This document shows positions 25,202-33,861 of a stretch of 64,000 bases of DNA, piece after piece. Each line of letters opens with the position of its first letter. The first letter of the stretch is position 1. Source of the stretch: Streptomyces fuscichromogenes (lineage in GTDB: Bacteria > Actinomycetota > Actinomycetes > Streptomycetales > Streptomycetaceae); the NCBI RefSeq assembly GCF_014645815.1, contig NZ_BMML01000002.1, positions 201,924-265,923 on the forward strand. The letters are read 5' to 3'. Both the position numbers and the translations under genes were made by a program. Below the pieces are notes generated by a model, which saw nothing but the letters and a program-made list of their open reading frames with translations, was not told where the DNA came from and ran no database searches.

Positions 25202-26353
25202 GTGACCATCCACATCCCTGATTTCAAGGGCGGGCTGCGGGCCTACGAACCCCGCACCGAGCCGATCGCCCTCACCTCGGGCACCCCCTTCGCCTCCCGT
25301 ACGGTCTTCTCGGCGGCGCACGTCGTCGCCGACCCGTTCGCCGACACCAACCCCGACGCGCCCGCCGCCGTCGACTGGGACGCCACCCTCGCCTTCCGCC
25401 GCCACCTGTGGTCGCACGGCCTGGGGGTCGCCGAGGCGATGGACACCGCCCAGCGCGGCATGGGGCTGGACTGGGCGGGCGCGGCCGAGCTGATCCGCCG
25501 CAGCGCCGCCGAGGCCAGGGCGGTCGGCGGCCGGATCGCCTGCGGTGTCGGCACGGACCAGATCACCGGCGGCTCCCTCGCCGAGATCCGGGCCGCGTAC
25601 GAGGAGCAGCTCGCGCTCGTCGAGGAGTCGGGCGCCCAGGCCATCCTGATGGCCTCCCGGGCGCTCGCGGCGACCGCGAAGGGCCCCGAGGACTACCTCG
25701 ACGTCTACGGCCACCTGCTGCGCCAGGCCACCGAGCCGGTGGTCCTGCACTGGCTCGGCCCGATGTTCGACCCGGCGCTGGAGGGCTACTGGGGCTCCTC
25801 CGACCTCGACGCGGCCACGGACGTGTTCCTGGAGGTCATCGCCGCCCACCCCGACAAGGTCGACGGCATCAAGGTGTCGCTGCTGGAGGCCGGCCGCGAG
25901 ATCGACATCCGCCGCCGCCTTCCGCAGGGCGTCCGCTGCTACACCGGCGACGACTTCAACTACCCCGAGCTGATCGCGGGCGACGAGCAGGGCTTCAGCC
26001 ACGCCCTGCTCGGCATCTTCGACCCGCTGGGCCCGCTGGCGGCGGAGGCGGTCCGGGTCCTGGACACGGGCGACACGGCGGGCTTCCGCACCCTCCTCGA
26101 CCCCACCGTCGAACTCTCCCGGCACCTCTTCCAGACCCCCACCCGCTTCTACAAGACGGGCGTGGTCTTCCTGGCCTGGCTGGCCGGCCACCAGAGCCAC
26201 TTCACGATGGTCGGCGGCCTCCAGTCGGCGCGTTCCCTCCCGCACTTCGCGCGCGCCTACGAACTCGCCGACGGTCTGGGCCTGTTCCCGGACCCGAAGC
26301 TGGCCGAGGACCGCATGAGGACCCTCCTCGCGCTGTACGGGGTGAACCGGTGA
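25202..26353 (+). CDS. DUF993 / dihydrodipicolinate synthase-like aldolase
   Basis: 383-residue protein of the DUF993 family, distantly related to the DHDPS/NAL class I aldolases. It contains HLWSHGLGVAEAMDTAQRGMGL, CGVGTDQI, VVLHWLGPMFDP, and the candidate Schiff-base Lys region VDGIKVSLLE near 220, with YTGDDFNYPEL following. Members usually sit next to Gfo/Idh/MocA oxidoreductases and sugar isomerases, as here. The GTG at 25202 follows CGGAGG. It probably cleaves a keto-acid intermediate of a sugar or inositol pathway (inference). It was likely just downstream of the oxidoreductase before the IS insertion. Confidence 0.82.
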   Translation: MTIHIPDFKGGLRAYEPRTEPIALTSGTPFASRTVFSAAHVVADPFADTNPDAPAAVDWDATLAFRRHLWSHGLGVAEAMDTAQRGMGLDWAGAAELIRRSAAEARAVGGRIACGVGTDQITGGSLAEIRAAYEEQLALVEESGAQAILMASRALAATAKGPEDYLDVYGHLLRQATEPVVLHWLGPMFDPALEGYWGSSDLDAATDVFLEVIAAHPDKVDGIKVSLLEAGREIDIRRRLPQGVRCYTGDDFNYPELIAGDEQGFSHALLGIFDPLGPLAAEAVRVLDTGDTAGFRTLLDPTVELSRHLFQTPTRFYKTGVVFLAWLAGHQSHFTMVGGLQSARSLPHFARAYELADGLGLFPDPKLAEDRMRTLLALYGVNR

Positions 26354-27183
26354 CCGGCGACCTCTCCCGCTTCTCCATCAACCAGATGACCGTCAAGCAG
26401 CTGTCGCTGCCCGAACTGGCCGACGCCTGCGTCCGACTGGGCGTGCCGGGCGTCGGTCTGTGGCGGGAGCCGGTCCAGTCCTACGGCGTCGACGCCGCCG
26501 CCAAGCTGGTCCGCGAGGCCGGTCTGACCGTCACCACGCTGTGCCGGGGCGGCTTCCTCACGGCGATCGACCCGGACGAGCGCGCCGCCGCGCTCGCCGA
26601 CAACCGGCGGGCGGTCGAGGAGGCCGCGACCCTCGGCACGGACACCCTGGTCCTGGTCTCCGGCGGCCTGCCGGCCGGCTCCAAGGACCTGCACGGCGCC
26701 CGGGAGCGGATCGCCGACGCCCTGGCCGAGCTGGGCCCGCACGCCGAGCAGCACGGCGTACGGCTGGCCATCGAGCCCCTCCACCCCATGTACGCCGCCG
26801 ACCGCTGCGTGGTCTCCACCCTCACCCAGGCCCTGGACCTCGCGGAACGCTTTCCGGCCCACCAGGTCGGGGTCACGGTCGACACGTACCACATCTGGTG
26901 GGACGACCAGGCACCCGCGCAGATCGCCCGAGCCGGCGCGGGCGGCCGCATCCACACCTTCCAACTCGCCGACTGGACCACCCCGTTGCCGGAGGGCGTC
27001 CTCAACGGCCGCGGCCAGATCGGCGACGGCGCGATCGACATGCGGGAGTGGAAGGGCTATGTGGAGGCGGCCGGTTACACCGGTCCCATCGAGGTCGAGC
27101 TGTTCAACGACGGGCTGTGGGCGCGGGACGGCCGCGAGGTGCTGGCGGAGACGGCGGCCCGCTTCGTGGCGTACACGGCGTAG
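26350..27183 (+). CDS. Sugar phosphate isomerase/epimerase
   Basis: 277-residue TIM-barrel protein of the xylose isomerase-like family. It starts at GTG inside GTGA, so it overlaps the DUF993 stop by four bases and is translationally coupled. Metal-ligand patterns include GVRLAIEPLHPMYAADR, GVTVDTYHIWWD, RIHTFQLADW and GPIEVELFN, matching Glu, Asp, His and Glu ligands in the barrel. It is the last gene of the LacI-controlled operon and may interconvert a keto-sugar or inositol intermediate. The exact substrate is not visible. Confidence 0.85.
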   Translation: MTGDLSRFSINQMTVKQLSLPELADACVRLGVPGVGLWREPVQSYGVDAAAKLVREAGLTVTTLCRGGFLTAIDPDERAAALADNRRAVEEAATLGTDTLVLVSGGLPAGSKDLHGARERIADALAELGPHAEQHGVRLAIEPLHPMYAADRCVVSTLTQALDLAERFPAHQVGVTVDTYHIWWDDQAPAQIARAGAGGRIHTFQLADWTTPLPEGVLNGRGQIGDGAIDMREWKGYVEAAGYTGPIEVELFNDGLWARDGREVLAETAARFVAYTA

Positions 27184-27189
27184 TCCGGC

Positions 27190-27228
27190 CCGGCGGCCGA
27201 AGAAGCGAACCTGCTCTCCGGCCGCCGG
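27190..27228. terminator. Hairpin between convergent operons
   Basis: A perfect 10-bp GC stem (27190-27199 with 27219-27228) closes a 19-base loop. It starts 7 bp past the isomerase stop and faces the end of a leftward gene at 27293, so it may terminate the sugar operon. The rest of 27184-27292 holds nothing else that I recognise. Confidence 0.5.
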
Positions 27229-27292
27229 CCGTGCCCCGGTCCCTCTCTGCCCTGTCCTGGGCCGCGCACCCGTCCGGCCAGGCCACTCCTGG

Positions 27293-27625
27293 TCAGGCCG
27301 AGGCATCCCGGCTGAGATGGACGATGAACTCACCCACGAGCGTCAGCACCACCAACGCCAGGCAGCACAGGATGCCGAGCAGCCCGGCCGCGATGACGTA
27401 GACCGAGCTCAGGTCCGTGCACTCGAAGGCCGGTGAACAGCCGAGGGTCCGCGGGTCCGTCCGCGGCCCCATCGCGTTCCAGCCGATGACGAGGCAGAGC
27501 ACGGAGACCACGGCCGCGCCGGACAGCCCGACCCACCGGATGCGCCGGGTCGCCCACCAGGACGCGATCCAGCCCACGAGGATCACCGCCGGCAGGATGA
27601 ACACATAGTCGGGGACTACGCCCAT
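27293..27625 (-). CDS. Small three-helix membrane protein
   Basis: 110-residue protein with three hydrophobic segments: about 7-25 (VFILPAVILVGWIASWW), about 33-49 (LSGAAVVSVLCLVIGW) and about 75-100. A loop between helices two and three carries two Cys (TLGCSPAFECTD) that could form a disulfide. No known family. Its start overlaps the end of the preceding Tat-signal gene by 10 bases, so it is the third gene of the DUF1906 operon. It could anchor or help export the other products (inference). Confidence 0.7.
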   Translation of the reverse strand: MGVVPDYVFILPAVILVGWIASWWATRRIRWVGLSGAAVVSVLCLVIGWNAMGPRTDPRTLGCSPAFECTDLSSVYVIAAGLLGILCCLALVVLTLVGEFIVHLSRDASA

Positions 27626-28647
27626 GTGGAATCGCTCCGCGACATCGTGGTGCGGCCGGTCAGCCGCTGGGAAACGTGGTTGCCCATGTCAATCAAGTTT
27701 ACCGTCGGGTGCTTGACGGTCAGCAGGTCGCCCGTCGGCCTGCGGGTCCTCACCTCCAGTTCCAGGTCGAGCCGGTCGCCGGCCTTGAGCTTCACCCTCG
27801 TGACCCACCGGGTCTCGAACAGCGACGCGGTCCGGGTGTCCGAGAGGAGCCGCACTCCCGCGTCGTGCCTCATGTCGTTGAGCCGGGCGCCGACGATCTC
27901 GACGTCCGAGACGACCTGGGGGTCCAGCGCGACGGAGAAGGACGCGGCCACCGGGGTCGTGCCCGGTCCGACGCTGCTCAGCGTGATCCGCGTGGGGTAG
28001 TAGTACCAACGCTTGCCGTCGGCCCACTCGTAGCGGTTCCACACACCGCTCACCTCCAGGCCCCACGGTGTGGCGACTCCGCCGAAGGCGTGCGGACGGC
28101 TGGGCCGCAGGCTCCGCCGGCCGCCCGGCTTCGTGTCCTTGTGGCCCACGGCCGCAGTGGCGTCCGCGGGTCCGGCGACGAGGTCGCGGGGGTACAGCAC
28201 GGGAGACGCGGTCCCCACGACGACCACCGGGTCGTTGCCCGCCGGGAGCGCCTCGGCCAGAGTGATCGTGCAGGTGGTGACCAGGGTCTCGGGGTCGGTG
28301 GCGATGGTGCTCGTCGTGTGCAGCCGCCGGGTGCCGACGGTGGCCACCGCGCTGGGCAGCGGGGCGTAGACCCGGGGGTCGTAGCTGATGGCGACCTGCG
28401 TCCCGGCAGGCAGATCCGTACCGGAGTGCTGCACCTGGACCGCGAGTTGTCTGGGGAACGCGGCCGGTTCGGTGCCGACTTTCGCGAGGACGGCGACCGG
28501 GCTCGCGGCGACCGGGACCAGTTCCGCACCGGCGGCCGCGGTGCTGGCCCACGCCGGGCCCGGACCGGCGAAGGTGACGGCGCCGACGCCCAGCGTCAGA
28601 CCTCCCAGTACCAGCACGTGCCGACGGGTGACGTTCGAGTCGGTCAT
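27616..28647 (-). CDS. Tat-exported protein of unknown function
   Basis: 343-residue exported protein. The start shows a twin-arginine signal (TRRHVLVLGGLTLG) ending ASTAAAGA, so cleavage near residue 36 is expected. The mature protein is beta-rich with no motif that I recognise; segments like LPAGTQVAISYDPRVYAPL and FSVALDPQVVSDVEIVG suggest Ig-like or jelly-roll sheets. The ATG at 28647 follows GGGGAA; an earlier ATG at 28668 overlaps the preceding stop as ATGA and would add seven residues. It lies between the DUF1906 gene and the small membrane gene and is most likely cotranscribed with both. Confidence 0.72.
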   Translation of the reverse strand: MTDSNVTRRHVLVLGGLTLGVGAVTFAGPGPAWASTAAAGAELVPVAASPVAVLAKVGTEPAAFPRQLAVQVQHSGTDLPAGTQVAISYDPRVYAPLPSAVATVGTRRLHTTSTIATDPETLVTTCTITLAEALPAGNDPVVVVGTASPVLYPRDLVAGPADATAAVGHKDTKPGGRRSLRPSRPHAFGGVATPWGLEVSGVWNRYEWADGKRWYYYPTRITLSSVGPGTTPVAASFSVALDPQVVSDVEIVGARLNDMRHDAGVRLLSDTRTASLFETRWVTRVKLKAGDRLDLELEVRTRRPTGDLLTVKHPTVNLIDMGNHVSQRLTGRTTMSRSDSTWA

Positions 28648-28664
28648 GTCGAATTCCCCATTCC

Positions 28665-31100
28665 TCATGAGCAGTACTGGACGACGGCGTCCTTGAAGGC
28701 GGTCGCCACACCGGACAGCGCGGTGTCGGACATGAACCCGGGAGTCGGGCAGGTCACGGACTGGGTCGTCTTGAGCCAGAAGGCATCCCGGATGCCGGCC
28801 ATCTGCGGGTCGGCGGTGTTGCTGGTCATGGCGCTGAGGGCGGCGGCCACCACCGTGTCGGGGGAGCTGCCGAAGCGGATCGAGTAGAACGAGGCCCGGC
28901 GTGCCGCAGCCGCGTCGGCCGACGCGTAGCCCGCCTTGAAACCCGTCGACAGCGGTTGGCCGGAGCCCTGCCTGACGGGAAGGCCCAGGACGTAGGAGTC
29001 CATGTCGGCGAGGAGGTCGTCGAGCGAGAAGTACGTGCTGTCGCCCTTTCCGGCGATCTGGTCCGCGGCGTAGAGGTACGCCTGGTCGTCGGAGAGCCCG
29101 CTGAGGTAGAACTGCGCCAGCACGCTGACGAGGTCGCCGCCCCAGCTCCCGAAGTCCGTCAGGTCGGCCGATGTGAGGTCGCCCGGCACTCCACTGGTGA
29201 TGACCGCGCCGCAGGACGCGCCGAAGTGGTCGATGTCGGCGTCCCACAGCAGGCCCGGGTCGCGGAGCGGGCCCGCGTACGGCTCGTCGGGATAGGTGTT
29301 CACGAAGTCGACGAAACCCTGGTCGAGTTCGCCGAAAACCGTGTCGGAACCGGTGAACACGTACTTCGAGGTGCGGGCCCGAAGGTACTGCGCGACCAGT
29401 TCCTGCGCGGAGCGCGAGGTGTTTCCCTGGTCGATCCACTGGCCCGCTCTGGCCTCCACCCAGATCATGTACGTGTAGAAGGCGTCGTTGGGGTCGCGCG
29501 GCCGGGTGACGCTGTTGATGCCCGGGTCCATCCCGGAGGCGATGTCGTTGTCGATCTCGACGGCCCCACTGGTGCCGGTGGCCAGGGTGAAGTCCTTGAT
29601 CTGGTCGAAGGCCCAGTTGTCCGGGAGCGGGTATCCGAGATTTCCGCTGTAACCGGTGGACATGCCGCTGACGAAACTCCGGGTGGTGAGGCCCTCGGCC
29701 TCGAGACGAAGGCAGGTGTTGCGGCATCCGTACACACCGATCGCGTACTGGCTGCCCATCGCGCTGATGCCGTTGTTGATTCCCCGGAAGTGCGGAATGA
29801 TCGCACTCGTGATGTCGTCGTCGGTCGCGTCGAAATCGACCGAGAAATAGATGACCGTGCCGTACGGTATACCGAAGGTGATCGCGGCCTCGGCCGCGTC
29901 GTTTCCGGCCTCGGTCCCCAGCGGACCGCTGAAATCACTGATCGTGTTCCCCTCTTCCTGCCAGATCGGGAAGAGGGAAAGACCGCTGTCGAAGATCAGC
30001 GCGATCTCGGAATTCGTGAGGACCTTGTTCGTGCCGCCCGTGAGATAACGGCCCACTATGGAGTAGCCGTTGTCCTTCACCGTCTGGATGGTGGTCGCGT
30101 TCAGCGGGTACATGCAGTCGAACGCGGTGCCCTTGCGGTCCGGGTCACCGGTGGACACCAGCAGCGACATCCAGGTTGCGTAGTCGCCGGCGCCGGAGGC
30201 CGAGAGCGAGCTGAACCGCTGGAAGGCCTTCACCGTGGCCTCCAGATCGGAGCCGAACGTCCCGCCGCCGTCGCCCCAGTGGGCGTCGTAGCCGTTGAAC
30301 GCGACGGCGCACTGGAACAGCCGCACCCAGCCGGCCGAGCCCGAGTCCTGCGAGCCGTCGGCGACGTACGCCGTCGTCCTGAGCGCCCCTTCGGTGGTCG
30401 GACCGATGGAGCCCGTCACCTGGCTGTCTGTCAGGCCCATCTGGTACTGGATGCCCAGGACCAGGGCCTGCTGGACGTTGCGGGAGAAGTGCCCGTCGCA
30501 CGGGCCGATGAAGAACTGGCCCTTTCCGTAGTAAGCGTCGTTGAGCCATCGCTGACAGGTCTGGATCATGCTGGAGCCGCCGGCCGTGAGCACGTACGCG
30601 TCCATGGTCAGCAGCGCCTTGAAGACCTTCGGCTCCACGTCGTAGAGCTGGGAGCCGGGAACTTCCGGGCCGGGCAGGCCCATGTCGGCCACCAGCGCGG
30701 TCAGGCCGGCGCCGGTGGACACGTTGAAGCCGCCGTCGATGTCGCCGCCGCTGTAGCCCTTGCAGTAGAGGGCGGCCTCGGCGATCGTCCGCATGTTGAT
30801 GTTGCCGGAGTCCCGCCCGACCGGACCGTACGCGTTCAGGTCCGCCCATGTCGTCGGCCCGAAGTTGTCGGACAGCGTGGTGATGCCGAGTTCGTGCTGG
30901 AGCGCCCGGGTGAGGCAGTAGATCGTCTCCCAGCCGGTCATTCCGTTCTCGGTGCACGGATTGTATCCCGATACGCCCGCATACGTTGCGTTGACCCATT
31001 GCTGCGCCTTGAGAACCATCTGATCCACAGAGCGGCCCTTCTGGTTGTCGGCACCCTGGTACTTGCGTTCGTGGTCGAAGAAAGCGCCCTCGCGGCCCAT
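28665..31100 (-). CDS. DUF1906 glycoside hydrolase-like protein with peptidoglycan-binding-like repeats
   Basis: 811-residue protein with no visible signal peptide. The N-terminal 250-300 residues hold repeated helical units reminiscent of peptidoglycan-binding modules (VLKAQQWVNATY, LTRALQHELGITTLSDNFGPTT, IQTCQRWLNDAYY, GHFSRNVQQALVLGIQYQMGL). Residues about 325-550 are the DUF1906 domain (Rv2525c-like TIM barrel): GYSIVGRYLTGG, LSLFPIWQEEGN, YGTVIYFSVDFD and AVEIDNDIA, with Asp/Glu at strand ends as in lysozyme-like glycosidases. The last about 250 residues are of unknown fold. It heads a three-gene operon with a Tat protein and a membrane protein. The start is uncertain (an internal ATG lies near 31019). 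Confidence 0.78.
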   Translation of the reverse strand: MGREGAFFDHERKYQGADNQKGRSVDQMVLKAQQWVNATYAGVSGYNPCTENGMTGWETIYCLTRALQHELGITTLSDNFGPTTWADLNAYGPVGRDSGNINMRTIAEAALYCKGYSGGDIDGGFNVSTGAGLTALVADMGLPGPEVPGSQLYDVEPKVFKALLTMDAYVLTAGGSSMIQTCQRWLNDAYYGKGQFFIGPCDGHFSRNVQQALVLGIQYQMGLTDSQVTGSIGPTTEGALRTTAYVADGSQDSGSAGWVRLFQCAVAFNGYDAHWGDGGGTFGSDLEATVKAFQRFSSLSASGAGDYATWMSLLVSTGDPDRKGTAFDCMYPLNATTIQTVKDNGYSIVGRYLTGGTNKVLTNSEIALIFDSGLSLFPIWQEEGNTISDFSGPLGTEAGNDAAEAAITFGIPYGTVIYFSVDFDATDDDITSAIIPHFRGINNGISAMGSQYAIGVYGCRNTCLRLEAEGLTTRSFVSGMSTGYSGNLGYPLPDNWAFDQIKDFTLATGTSGAVEIDNDIASGMDPGINSVTRPRDPNDAFYTYMIWVEARAGQWIDQGNTSRSAQELVAQYLRARTSKYVFTGSDTVFGELDQGFVDFVNTYPDEPYAGPLRDPGLLWDADIDHFGASCGAVITSGVPGDLTSADLTDFGSWGGDLVSVLAQFYLSGLSDDQAYLYAADQIAGKGDSTYFSLDDLLADMDSYVLGLPVRQGSGQPLSTGFKAGYASADAAAARRASFYSIRFGSSPDTVVAAALSAMTSNTADPQMAGIRDAFWLKTTQSVTCPTPGFMSDTALSGVATAFKDAVVQYCS

Positions 31101-31181
31101 TCCGGCTGCCCGGACCAGGGGAGATCGATAGTCAGTCTTTAATCGTTCTTTGTTGCGCTTGATATGGCGTCCGTGACCCCT

Positions 31182-31198
31182 GGATCAGTCACTGATCC
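31182..31198. promoter_or_regulatory. Perfect palindrome upstream of the DUF1906 operon
   Basis: GGATCAGTCACTGATCC has perfect 8-bp arms around one base. It lies 82 bp upstream of the DUF1906 start in the divergent gap 31101-31485. Its symmetry suits a dimeric repressor; the regulator is not identified. Confidence 0.45.
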
Positions 31199-31319
31199 CG
31201 CTGGATCCACTTGCGTGGGGGCAATCACCGGAGAAGTCGGTTAATTGCATCCCGAGCGGCTCGAACGAAGATCACCATACGGCGCGGCGGAGCCTTTTGT
31301 GGCGAGTGGAGGCATGAAT

Positions 31320-31335
31320 ATTCGGCGGGCCGAAT
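31320..31335. promoter_or_regulatory. Second palindrome in the divergent gap
   Basis: ATTCGGCGGGCCGAAT has 7-bp arms (ATTCGGC / GCCGAAT) around two bases. It is 151 bp before the ATPase gene and in a locally AT-richer stretch, so it may be a regulator site or part of a transcribed leader hairpin. Confidence 0.35.
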
Positions 31336-31401
31336 CTCATATTCCGCATTCGGGCGACTTCATCCGTTCGCTTCGTGGAGCACGCGGCGGACTGACGGGC
31401 C

Positions 31402-31438
31402 GGTGGCCTGCCCGCGTCCGGTGATGGCGGGCAGGCCA
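31402..31438. terminator. 13-bp perfect hairpin before the ATPase-HNH module
   Basis: GTGGCCTGCCCGC (31402-31414) pairs perfectly with 31426-31438 across an 11-base loop. No gene ends here from either side, since the flanking genes point away. It may insulate the module from outside transcription or fold in the leader of the ATPase mRNA, whose start is 48 bp downstream. Confidence 0.5.
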
Positions 31439-31485
31439 CGCCCCTGGGATCGGGGTGACACCCGAGCGAACGGACGCCGACGACC

Positions 31486-32886
31486 ATGTACGTCAGCCGG
31501 ATCATCGTCAAGGACATCAAGTCCTTCCACGGCCCCCGCGAAGTCGACCTCACGCTGACCCGCCCCGACGGAAGTCACGCCGGGTGGACGGTGCTCGCCG
31601 GGCGCAACGGCTCGGGCAAGACGACGCTGCTGCGGGCCATGGCGCTGGCGCTCACCGGACCGGGGGTGGCCCGGAGCCTGGTGCCTCAGTTCGAGAACTG
31701 GGTGACGGAGGAGCGTACGGCGGGCGAGGTCGAGGTCGAGGTCAGCCGTGACACGCAGCACGACCGGTTCTCGCAGGGCCGTCCGCCCGCCGGTGCCTTC
31801 TGGGCCGGGTTGCGTTGGAAGACGCCTCGCGACGGCTTCGCGGGCAGGGTTCCGGTCCGCCGGGGACTCCTGTCCGGGCTCGACGAGATCAGGTACACCA
31901 AGGCACAGACGAGCATCCCTCGCCGTGGTCCCTGGGCCGACAGCCCCGCGGGCTGGTTCTCCGCGGCCTACGGGCCGTTCCGGCGGATGGCAGGCGGCTC
32001 GGGCGAGGTACAGCGGCTGATGCTGGCGTCCGGGCCCGTGGCCAGGCACACGAGCCTCTTCCACGAGGACGCCTCACTCTCCGAGGGGGTCACCTGGCTG
32101 ATCGAGCAGCATCTGCGCGCGCTGGAAGGCAGAGGGGGCGCCGAGAGACTGAAGACGTTCGCACTGGCGCTGCTCGGGGACGGACTGCTGCCGGACGGGT
32201 ACCGGATCGACGACGTCGACTCCGAGGGCCTGTGGGTCGAACGGCACGACAGCCGCTTCCCGCTGCGGGAGACGAGCGACGGATTCCGTACGGTGGCGGC
32301 GCTCGTCGTCGACATCCTCAAGCAGTTGCACGACGTGTTCGGCGACGACCTGTGGGAGGCCGGTCCACGGGAGGCCCAGGGCGGGCCGATCGCGCTGATG
32401 ACACCCGGCGTCGTCATCATCGACGAGATCGACGCCCATCTGCACGTCTCCTGGCAGCGCCGGATCGGCCCCTGGCTGACCGCTCACTTCCCGCGCATCC
32501 AGTTCATCGTCACCACGCACAGCCCCTACATCTGCCAGGCGGCCGACCCCGGCGGCCTGATCCGGCTGCCGGGTGTGGACGAGGCGCGCCCGCCCGAGGT
32601 CATCGGCCAGGACCTGTACGACCGCGTGGTGTACGGCAGCGGCGACGACGCCGTGCTCTCCGACCTCTTCGGTCTCGACACGCCCTACTCCGAGCAGGCC
32701 GAGCGGGCGAGGGCCGAGTTCGTGGAGCTGGAGGCGGAGATCTACGACGGGGTCCCGTCGGCGGAGTCGCTCGCCCGTTACCGGGAACTCAAGGAACGGC
32801 TCGCCAGCTCGCCGTCGGCCCGCGTGGACGAGGTGGGCACGCACCTCCGACGGATCGCGGAGGAGATCAAGGACGAGCGGGAGTGA
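31486..32886 (+). CDS. PtuA-like AAA/ABC-type ATPase of a Septu-like defence module
   Basis: 466-residue P-loop ATPase of the SMC/OLD-like group. Walker A GRNGSGKTT is at 39-47, a signature-like segment ETSDGFRTVAALVVDIL near 263-280, Walker B VVIIDEIDAHLH near 307-318, and a switch region FIVTTHSPYICQ near 344. The Rad50-type coiled coil is short or absent; the C-terminus is helical and charged. The next gene is an HNH nuclease overlapping by GTGA, the layout of Septu (PtuA ATPase plus PtuB nuclease), where the ATPase senses infection and licenses the nuclease. There is no strong Shine-Dalgarno before the ATG. Family match is by eye; retron or other ATPase-HNH pairs are alternatives. Confidence 0.75.
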   Translation: MYVSRIIVKDIKSFHGPREVDLTLTRPDGSHAGWTVLAGRNGSGKTTLLRAMALALTGPGVARSLVPQFENWVTEERTAGEVEVEVSRDTQHDRFSQGRPPAGAFWAGLRWKTPRDGFAGRVPVRRGLLSGLDEIRYTKAQTSIPRRGPWADSPAGWFSAAYGPFRRMAGGSGEVQRLMLASGPVARHTSLFHEDASLSEGVTWLIEQHLRALEGRGGAERLKTFALALLGDGLLPDGYRIDDVDSEGLWVERHDSRFPLRETSDGFRTVAALVVDILKQLHDVFGDDLWEAGPREAQGGPIALMTPGVVIIDEIDAHLHVSWQRRIGPWLTAHFPRIQFIVTTHSPYICQAADPGGLIRLPGVDEARPPEVIGQDLYDRVVYGSGDDAVLSDLFGLDTPYSEQAERARAEFVELEAEIYDGVPSAESLARYRELKERLASSPSARVDEVGTHLRRIAEEIKDERE

Positions 32887-33644
32887 TCCGGCTTCGGCGT
32901 GCCGTCCTGGAGGCGGACACGGCGGAACGGCTGCGGGGCTACACCGATGACATCCGGCGGCAGGCCACGGAGCGGGAACGCAAGGACAGGGCGAAGGAAC
33001 TCTGGGCGAACCGCCGACAGGTCCGCCCCGCACTCGTCAAGGGGCTCGCGGAGATGGCTCCCGGCCACGAACGCTGCATGTACTGCGGTGACAGCCAGGG
33101 CACGGACATCGACCACTTCGAGCCGAAGAGCCTCGCTCCGCTGCGTACCTTCGACTGGCTCAACCATCTGCTCGCCTGCTTGTTCTGCAACAGCAACCAG
33201 AAGCGGAACCTCTTCCCCACCGCAGCCGACGGCAGCCCCCTCCTCGTCGACCCGACGGTCGAGGACCCCCTGGACCACCTACGGCTGGTGCTCCCGCTCG
33301 GTACGTACCGGGGCCTGACCGACCGGGGACGGGCCTGTATCGAGGTGTTCGGCCTCAACGAAAGAGCGGTCCTGGTCAAGGGGCGTGTGGACGCCTACTG
33401 GACGGCCAGGGACTCCGTCGAGCTGTGGCGCACAGCCATGGACAAGGGAGACCGCGACAAGGCGAAGCGGATCGTCCGCGTCGCCTGGGACCGCCCCCTC
33501 ATCGATGTTCTGGTCGCGATGTTCCACCAGTCCGGCCATCCGGCGGCCGATGCCCTGTTCGCGGGCGAGGAGGAGCTTCTCGGCCTCCTCCTCGATTCCG
33601 AACTGCGCACCGCGTTCCTGCACTTCCGGGGCGTCAACTACTGA
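32883..33644 (+). CDS. PtuB-like HNH endonuclease
   Basis: 253-residue HNH nuclease starting at GTG inside GTGA, four bases into the ATPase stop. The core is C65-x2-C68 (CMYC), D77-H78 in DIDHFEPKS, then C99-x2-C102-N103 in ACLFCNSNQKRNLFP; the four Cys bind a structural zinc and the His/Asn form the ββα-metal active site. Around it lie an N-terminal charged helix and a C-terminal helical domain. The DxDHFxPKS plus CxxCN pattern matches nucleases of Septu and related ATPase-linked systems (TIGR02646-like). It would cut DNA or RNA in infected cells (inference). Its end overlaps the convergent DUF397 gene by 11 bp. Confidence 0.8.
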   Translation: MIRLRRAVLEADTAERLRGYTDDIRRQATERERKDRAKELWANRRQVRPALVKGLAEMAPGHERCMYCGDSQGTDIDHFEPKSLAPLRTFDWLNHLLACLFCNSNQKRNLFPTAADGSPLLVDPTVEDPLDHLRLVLPLGTYRGLTDRGRACIEVFGLNERAVLVKGRVDAYWTARDSVELWRTAMDKGDRDKAKRIVRVAWDRPLIDVLVAMFHQSGHPAADALFAGEEELLGLLLDSELRTAFLHFRGVNY

Positions 33645-33861
33645 TACGCCCGTCCCGCACGGCCCCTACGAACGCGGTCCAGCCGCCGGAGGAGAAGACC
33701 AGCACCGGGCCGCTGTTCCCGGCCTTGCTGTCGCGGACGGGGACGGTGGCGTGGCTGCGGGCGATCTCCAGGCAGTCGTCGTTGGCGCCACTGCTGTAGC
33801 TGGACTTGTACCACCCGGTGAAAGTGGACGAGTCGGAGACGGTGTGTTCATTGCTCGCCAT
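33634..33861 (-). CDS. DUF397 small protein
   Basis: 75-residue protein typical of DUF397: W(Y)KSSYSSGANDDCLEIA, then VPVRDSKAGNSGPVLVF and WTAFVGAVRDG. In streptomycetes such genes lie directly after a Scr1/XRE-type regulator and are linked to development or toxin-antitoxin-like circuits. Here the ATG at 33861 lies inside the end of that regulator gene (14-bp overlap), so the two are translationally coupled. The 3' end overlaps the HNH nuclease gene on the other strand. Confidence 0.9.
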   Translation of the reverse strand: MASNEHTVSDSSTFTGWYKSSYSSGANDDCLEIARSHATVPVRDSKAGNSGPVLVFSSGGWTAFVGAVRDGRISS

